Of a stretch of 51,375 nucleotides of DNA, positions 44,693 through 51,375 are shown in pieces. The translations under genes and the position numbers were made by a program. The notes under the pieces were generated by a model. The model did not search any database and was not told the DNA's origin. It saw only the letters and a program-made list of their open reading frames with translations. The first letter of the stretch is position 1; each line of letters starts with the position of its first letter. The stretch is from Gnetum montanum. Taxonomy: Eukaryota > Streptophyta > Gnetopsida > Gnetales > Gnetaceae. Where the stretch lies: positions 821,129 to 872,503 of the forward strand of contig MNCI01004113.1 of assembly GCA_015680685.1 (NCBI GenBank), in the 5' to 3' direction.

Positions 44693-45489
44693 TGATGAGT
44701 GAAAAGGTACCCCTACACTCAATCATATGAATACGAGCATCTCATGCACGATCCGATCAAACTCCAAGGACTAAGTTCTTACACGCCTTAATAGAACACT
44801 TAAGGTTAATTAATCGTTGTCTTCTCAAGCTTACTTGTATTGTCACAGTTGTATGGTTAAGTATGCTTGAGGTGTATGATTTTTATATCTTTTATCTTTT
44901 TAATGTCTATGCTAATAGGGAAAGGTGAAGAGAACTAAATGACTAACTTTTATTAAATATTCACTAACTAAATTATAATTGTCCTAGCACCAGTATCTGT
45001 TCCCACTTGCCACACACACCCTGAACTAGTGCAACACTACTAGGATTACCAAACGCTACTTGTTATTGGGTTACCAAGCATTACACATGTGCTCAAAGCT
45101 ATCATACTGAATGCACTTAACTAGGAGAGTCAAGGGTTAAGAGAGATTAATTATCTAGGAAACCATTTAAACATTTAACAATAATTAAATCCTATTTAGA
45201 TTAGTCCATATGCTGCAAGGTTTATCATAAAGTTCTTCTTTATTATTGTACACAAATATGTGCTCAGGTACAATTTGCTCAAATAAAGATTCGTTCACTT
45301 TGAGACTCCTACTGTAGGCACATGAAAATTATGCTAACTCTAGAATGGTAAAACTGCTATAGTTTAGCTAAGGGGCTAACTCTAGATGTGTGAACAAGGG
45401 AAAGTCGCCTCTTATTTATAGATGTTGCAATGGGCCGCGATGTTGCGTACGTGATATTACGGGGGCGGATGCGATATTGTGGCTCATCA
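44693..45489 (-). repeat. Solo LTR, family Z
   Basis: 797 bp, inverted homologue of 3169-3949, with termini TGATGA and TCATCA. Flanked by GAGGG on the left and AAGGG on the right, a 5-bp target duplication with one change. X sequence continues on both sides without any Z internal region, so this is a solo LTR left by LTR-LTR recombination. Minus-strand TATA box at 45413-45420. Confidence 0.9.
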
Positions 45490-45523
45490 AAGGGCTTAAG
45501 AATTTAGATACTATTTTTAGTTA

Positions 45524-47095
45524 ATGACTGAATAGACTAATAGTTTGAAAGATTTCAAAGGTTTTAGAGAATTTTCAAATTATAAGACTGATTACACATT
45601 AGAGGAAAAACAAAATAAGGTTCTTGAGTTTGGAATAAGTAGTGGAGTAAAGACCAGAAGGATAATAAGATTGCCCCTTCTATTTAATTTTATTAATCTA
45701 TAAGAGAAGGACAAAGAAATATAAAAGTTCAACAATCAAAAGAAATTCTAATAGGATGGCAAATGCTTAGCAAAGAGTTACATCATTAGGTTTTCAAAAC
45801 TATAATGATAATCCTAAGGTAGTTTACAAATATTTGCCTAAGCCTTTTATTCCTAGAAAAGGTTACTTAGCTAAAGAATACATGCACTTGTCTAAGTTAG
45901 CTTTAGCTCATGAAAATATTCAACACCAAGATCAAGCTTGTAGGTTATTTATAGCAAATTTAAAGGATCTGGCTAAAATTTGGTATTCAAACTTGCCAAG
46001 CACCAGTATCACAAGTTGGGATGATATGAAAATTCCTTTCTTGGTCCATTTTGGCAATCAATTCGATCAACAAAAATTTTATTATGGGCTAGTACAAGTT
46101 AAACAAGGAGATAAACAGTCAATTAGAAATTTCAATATTAAGTTTCAATGAATTTGTGGGGTTTTTCAAAGATAATGTAGACTATCAGAAGAAATGCATA
46201 GAGATACTTATCATAAAGCTATGAATCCCAATATTTCAATTTGATTAATAAGAACTCCAAACTTGATAACACTAAATGACTACTTTAGTAAAGCAATATA
46301 GTTAGAAAAATAACTAAACTTGAACAATGAAGAGATTATCACAACTCAAAGAAGAGGAGAAACGATGATGATTCCTATGCAAGATTTTGCTCAACTTAAA
46401 GCACTACTAGGGCCATCTCATGTTATGACAGAGTAAGAGTCTAAAAGAAAAGAATCTGAAAAGGATAGTTAATGAGAGACTTTTCCCAAAATGTAGTGAA
46501 ACTAGAAAAAGCTTTGGCAAGAGTTAAAATGAAGGAAGAGAAAAAATAGAAAATATAAGCATCAAGATACTAAGTTAGTAGAAGATGAGGATGAAAATGA
46601 TCTTACTATGTTTAACTTCCTTGACATTGAATCAAATAATAAGCTAGCTAGTGTTCATTATGTAAGCAAATCTTCTAATAGTGGATCTAGTGATACATCT
46701 TCCTTGTCAAGTTCTAAAGAGGATATATCATTAGATGAAGAGTGTAATAACAATGCAGAAAGTGGATATAATCTATGATAAAAAAAATATTAACTACTTC
46801 CAAGCCTCCAAATGTCATTACTATTCCATCCACTAAGACAAAGGCTTTTGAAATAAGTAGAATAGAGAAAAATAAAACTAAAGAAGATTAAGTAGAGCAA
46901 AGTATTCAAGATCAAACTTCTAATAAATGGATGAAGAAACTAGGCCTTTATGAAGATGGAGAATATGATCTAGTTAAAGATCTAAAATATGTTAAGGTCA
47001 ATATTAGCATATATTAATTATTACAAATAGGAAATTAGCAAAGAAAAGCTTTAGATCTTATTAAAGATAAAAGGAGAATTGAAGAATTAGAGTGA
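45524..47095 (+). pseudogene. Gag of X, copy 2
   Basis: The ATG at 45524 matches the start of copy 1 but has an early stop. Frameshifts lie between 45650 and 45830. The gag core is open at 45834-46151: ACRLFIANLKDLAKIWYSNL, SWDDMKIPFLVHFGNQFDQQ and YYGLVQVKQGDKQSIRNF. The rest to 47095 is a Lys/Ser-rich tail full of stops. A little more of the core survives than in copy 1. Confidence 0.75.
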
Positions 47096-47101
47096 AGCTA
47101 T

Positions 47102-47664
47102 TTGTCTAACATTGATAAGACAATGAAAGCTAGCTATGATTATACTCTTGATAAAGAAGCTCCTCCTTTTCTTTTCACAATGAAGTTAAACGATAAATAT
47201 TTGCACAATTTTTTGGTTGATTATGGAGCTACATCTACTATTATGTCATTGTCTATATGCAAAAAACTTGGTTTGACTCCTAAAAAATATGATAAAAAGA
47301 TTGTTCAAGTGGACAAAAGTAGAGTGAAGATTGTGAATCAATTACCCATTTTTCTATTAAAAATTTCTTCTAAACCTCGTATAAAAGTAGAGTAACTATC
47401 CAAGTAGCAAATATACCAAACTCACATAGTCTTTTGTTGAGTGGAAGTTGGAGTAAGAATTTCTCTAGTTACATATTGACAAATTATTCACATTTGTGGC
47501 TACCTTGGAAAGGGGAACCAAATCAAATATACATATATAGTGAATTTTTGATGATTGAGAACATTACTTCTAATGGGAAAAACAAAGTTTATGAAACAAA
47601 GGCCTTTGAAACTAAAATTTGCACATTTCAAAAAATTTATAACTTAGAGAAAGAAGAATCTTAG
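47102..47664 (+). pseudogene. Protease of X, copy 2
   Basis: Open at 47102-47395 with FLVDYGATSTIMSLSICKKL (active-site DYGA) and VDKSRVKIVNQLPIFLLKIS. After a one-frame shift near 47400 it is open at 47434-47664: GSWSKNFSSYILTNYSHLWL, PWKGEPNQIYIYSEFLMIEN. A TAG at 47662 separates it from the RNase H that follows in the same frame. It would process the polyprotein. Confidence 0.8.
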
Positions 47665-48062
47665 GATGAGGGCAAATGGGAACTATACTTTGATGGTTCT
47701 TGTAACTTCAAAGATGCAGGAGATGTAGTTATAGTAAAAGATAACTCCCAAAATATATTTAAGGCAATTCATCTATCTTTCCCTTATATTAACAATAAGG
47801 TTGAATATGAAGCTCTAAGTATTGGAATTAAAACAGCATTGGAAATGGAAATCAAAGTAATCACCATAAAAGCAGATTCAAGATTGATCTATAAACAAGT
47901 CAAAGGTAATTGTGTAGTCAAAATCTCATTCTTACGACCTTATAAATAGCTTGTCTACAAAAAGTTGGATCAGCTTCATCACTACGAAATAGAACATCTA
48001 GGTAGGAAGGATAATTATATACTAAATGAATTAGTGAAAGGAGCTTCATCATTAGGTGTGGA
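47665..48062 (+). pseudogene. Extra RNase H of X between protease and RT, copy 2
   Basis: Archaeal/plant-type RNase H fold in the order WELYFDGSCN (Asp), FPYINNKVEYEALSIGIKTA (Glu), VITIKADSRLIYKQVKG (Asp) and LGRKDNYILNELVKGASSL at the C-terminus. The fourth acidic position, usually the Asp of ADAL, is not clear. One TAG (about 47947) interrupts it; otherwise it shares a frame with the end of protease and the start of RT. Its location before RT, in both copies, differs from the Tat order where it follows the first RNase H. Confidence 0.8.
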
Positions 48063-49100
48063 AGGGATAGAAAGTTATGGAGGTATAAGAATCAAGAACA
48101 AACATCAACCATCAGTACCAAATAATGTAAAGCATTTACAAGTATTTGAAGATGATGAACAATTGCTTAGGTTCTTAAGGAATAAGTAGGAATTTGAAAG
48201 TAAAATCATACCTAAAACAACATCAAGGTTTAAGACAAATTCCATTCCCAAAAAGGTGATTAACTGTGAACATGAGTTTAACAAAAATTTACTTACCAAA
48301 AAAGATATACAAAATCCAAATGATCAACCTTATGAAGCAGTGAATTTTGAATCTACTAAGATACCAAAAATGTTAAATGTCTCAAAGGAAAATGGTTCAA
48401 TCTTCAAGAAAAATTTATTATTACCTCTAAAAACTAATTTGAAAAATTTTTCTTGGTCTTATGATAATCTTAAAGTGTTTAGACTAGATGTGATGGCACA
48501 TAAAATTCCTTTGGAAAATGATTATAAGACAAGTAAATAAAAACAAATTAAATTTAATCCATAATTTGAGCCAGCCATGGATGCTAAGATATAGAAGTTA
48601 TTGCAAGCTCGAATTGTATATCCAATTTGATATTCGACATGGCTTGCTAACCTTGTTCCAGTGAGGAAGAAGAATGGCGATATTAGGCTTTGTGTGGATT
48701 TTAGGAATTTGAATGAAGCCCTAAAAAATATAAATACCTACTTCCTAAAATTGATAAAATGTTGATCAAAGCATCAAGATGTCAAGTATACTCCTTCCTA
48801 GATGTTTTTTCAAGTTATAATCAGATTATGGTAGATAAGAGTGATAGATATAAAACAACATTTATCACTAAGTGGGGAACTTTTTCTTACCAAAGAATAC
48901 CATTTGGATTGTCAAATGCCAAAGATACTTTTCAAAGAGAAATCCATTTAGCCTTTAATGGTTTAATAGATGAGTTCGTTGTTGTTTATTTTGATGATAT
49001 CACTATCTTTTCAAAAAGGATGGAAGATCATATTGATCATCTTCAATAAGTTTTTTACAAATGTTGTGAGTATGGTATTTCATTAAATCCTAAGAAATGT
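48063..49100 (+). pseudogene. Reverse transcriptase of X, copy 2
   Basis: Linker and N-terminus open to 48540 with stops at about 48187 and 48538 (LKNFSWSYDNLKVFRLDVMA). Then WLANLVPVRKKNGDI, RLCVDFRNLNEA, a frameshift near 48720, and the open stretch 48759-49049: YSFLDVFSSYNQIMVDKSDR (catalytic Asp), TKWGTFSYQRIPFGLSNAKD and VVYFDDITIFSKR (YFDD box). LNPKKCTFGVKSESLLGHMI follows. All catalytic Asp residues are present; only stops and one frameshift disable it. Confidence 0.85.
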
Positions 49101-49820
49101 ACCTTTGGGGTTAAATCTGAAAGTTTACTAGGCCACATGATCTCTCAAGAAGGAATTGCTATAGATAGCTCCCAAATTCAAGTAGTACAGAATATTGAGC
49201 ATCCTACAAGTAAAAAGTCTCTTAGATCTTTCTTTGGAAAGATAAATTTTATTAAGAAATTTATCCTTGGATTCACTGAAATTACTAAACCTTTGATGCA
49301 TATGCTCAAGAAAGATATCCCAGTAAGGAAAACACCAGAATCAAAGAAAGATTTAGCAAAAATTAAAATGGCCATTCAAGAAGCTCTATACTTGCTAAAA
49401 TCAAACTTGAAAGAACATTTTTGGTTATATGCTTTCTCTTCAAATGATTCAATTGTTGTTGTTTTATCTCAAAAGGATGAATGTCAAGATGAACTAATTG
49501 GATTTTTTTGGTATCAATTGAAAGGTTTGGAGCTAAATTATTAAAACTTAAAGAAACAAGCATTCACAGTCATTAAAGCACCTTAGCATTTCAAATATTT
49601 TTTGGAAGGCTCATTAGTAAATATTATGCCAATAAAGCCTACAATTAAACAATTTTTACCTCAGAATGAAATTGGACTAAACAGAGTGAAATGGCTTATA
49701 AAACTTCAAGGTTTCATATTTTCATTAGAGATATACAAAACCATTAAAGAAATGTAATTATCCAAGTTAATGACTAGAGAAGATGAAGTGTGTGTGCTTA
49801 AGACTCATGAAGGAAACTAG
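49101..49820 (+). pseudogene. RT end and degenerate RNase H of X, copy 2
   Basis: Open at 49137-49544 (GIAIDSSQIQVVQNIEHPTS, KSLRSFFGKINFIKKFILGF), then FWLYAFSSNDSIVVVLSQ and DELIGFFWYQLKGLELNY. It continues with stops through KQAFTVIKA and RVKWLIKLQGFIFSLEI to about 49760. As in copy 1, the first catalytic Asp (usually DAS) and the TDH Asp are absent. Confidence 0.75.
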
Positions 49821-50022
49821 TATGATGAAATTCTAGAATTCCTTGATATACAAAGGTTCTAGACAACCAAACTACAAATTAGAAGAGAGCTTTCTTCAAA
49901 AGAGAAAATAAATTTATGGTTAAAGATGGAATTTTATCTAGAATGAATTTTAGAGGGGTATTTTTGGAATGTTTTTATAATGATCAAATCAATCTCATTT
50001 TAGAATAACTCCATGATCATTC
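49821..50022 (+). pseudogene. Integrase N-terminal stub of X, copy 2
   Basis: Matches 37250-37440 of copy 1 (linker, then LLECVYNDQINLIL-like start of the zinc domain). Homology stops at ATCATTCT (50022), so copy 2 lacks integrase and its own 3' LTR within this window. Confidence 0.65.
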
Positions 50023-51375
50023 TGTTGGCACATTTAGCCATTACATGGAACAGTTGGAATATTTTTTTCAAAGATAGCACAATTCTTGGGCATAAAATTG
50101 AAGTTTAATATGATGAGCTGACAGGAAGCAAGCAAATATGTTGAAGTGTTTGGTTGTTAAGTTATATGGAATTAAAATAGAAAGACTAAGGATGAGATTC
50201 TTTGCTGTTAAAGGATATACTCCCTGTTAATGTTGAAAATGCATTATCGAATTATTCAAAATCGGATTAACAAAGGGTCAGCTTCAAAGAATTGGATTGG
50301 CCGTCGTAATAAAAAAAAAGCCCTACACATGGAGGAGGCAAGAAAAACGCGATTAAGGAAAACATGAAAAATAATGGCCACTACTGGAGTAGGAATGAAC
50401 CAATCTTCAAACTTGAATAATGTGAAAAATTTGACACAAGAATCAGATCCGAAGGCAAGCACACATGAAGGAAATGGAGACAGCGGAGGACTGACGTACT
50501 CAAGCAAAAAGGGGCAACTAAAATGACATCTGCACATACATTTGCAGAAAGGAAAAATGAGCAGTTTGCCCCAAAAACAAAAATTTTACTCAGCTCAGCA
50601 CCAGAAGAAAGAAGCAAAAACGCGTGCGATCACGGATATATTTTGAATCAAAAAAATATCAAAAGCTGAAAGCCCTATCCCCGCAGTATTGCCGATTGTC
50701 CAATAGTTTCATGGCTTCAACTGACGAAAATTTAAAACAGGCGCTATGCAGAGACCCGAAACCCTTAACACCGAGAACCATTCAAGACCACCATTGTTGC
50801 TGCTGATTTTGTTGCATCTACCGCGGGCATCAACACAATCTGGCCTTTGAAATCGTTGCCTCTTGCTCGCCGATTTGAGTGCAGGCCACCGCGACCGAAG
50901 GATAACCAAAAGTGCAGAACCAAAATCTTCGAACCTTGATATCAAAATTGTAGGCATTTTCCAGAGGTTATGACAGTTGCTGATCTAGATGGAACACATG
51001 GTGACGTTTCCTAATTCGGCGGCAGGGTATTCTCCCATGGAGGCAGTTGCTGGAACGTCTTCAATCAAGAAATCGGTTGCAGGATCGATGGCTTCGCCTT
51101 CGGGCTCGTATTTCTGGTTTTCCGAATTTTGAAGTGTATAAAGTTAACCACCGCTACTTCCAAAGGGGGGAAGATTAAATTAGATTTTTATAAAATCATT
51201 ATAGCTTAGGGACATTTAGGAATTTAAATTAAATTAGGCTAGCTTAAGTTCTAATCTTTAACCAAATATTTAGATAAACAAGACTTACAAGTAATTTCCT
51301 GATAAAATTAAATTAGATCACATTAGGAATGCTACAAATTAACATATGAATTACATCTCCACTTATGCATTATAC
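50023..51375. other. Unassigned sequence after X copy 2
   Basis: Begins TGTTGGCACATTTAGCC exactly where X homology ends, which could be the start of another LTR. No retroelement protein is visible. 50600-51130 has higher GC and mixed codon-like composition. On the minus strand 51115-50985 encodes about 42 codons (EPEGEAIDPATDFLIEDVPA near its start) up to a stop at 50985-50987, preceded by a possible acceptor (AAAACCAG). This may be a last exon of a host gene; support is weak. Confidence 0.35.

Overview
The window reads as a repeat-dense, AT-rich piece of a large plant nuclear genome. Everything firmly recognisable is LTR-retrotransposon debris: Ty3/gypsy of the Athila-like and Tat/Ogre-like kinds, another dual-RNase-H gypsy family, and one Ty1/copia element. 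LTRs of 1.7 to 2.9 kb, heavy nesting and slow stop-codon decay suggest a gymnosperm or another giant-genome seed plant; this is inference. I found no intact host gene, rRNA, tRNA or CRISPR array.

Layout, left to right. 1-3949: integrase end of an Athila-like element, a decayed spacer, and an LTR (family Z). 3950-6420: 3' half of a Tat-like pol (RT end, RNase H, second RNase H, integrase) broken by the Z LTR. 6573-6622: (CT)25. 6910-about 10741: internally deleted Ty1/copia element with both LTRs. 10742-38784: a Ty3/gypsy element (family X, + strand) whose 5' leader was invaded by a much larger Tat/Ogre-like element (family Y, - strand, 13618-32762). 38785-44692: X LTR sequence in two overlapping pieces around a low-copy island (40005-42556). 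44693-45489: solo Z LTR. 45490-50022: a second X internal region, cut off by different DNA (50023-51375) that runs off the end.

Element Y is the richest object. On the minus strand it has gag, protease, RT, RNase H, a second RNase H and integrase, plus a further ORF behind a splice-acceptor-like site in env position. Between protease and RT, on the opposite strand (21861-25488), lies the remnant of a seven-exon gene of about 1,030 codons. All six introns are GT-AG and five keep matching phase. I do not recognise its product. Arrays of a short AGTTTA-core repeat bracket this gene block and follow the pol stop codon.

Element X has an unusual order: gag, protease, RNase H, RT, degenerate RNase H, integrase. 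The extra RNase H sits before RT in both copies and keeps its acidic residues, while the RNase H after RT has lost them.

Insertion order can be read from empty sites. Y is flanked by the 5-bp duplication CACCT and its empty site is kept in the second X copy. The solo Z LTR has a near-perfect 5-bp duplication and its empty site is kept in the first X copy. Part of Y's left flank is repeated next to its right LTR, so Y was rearranged after insertion or the assembly is chimeric there.
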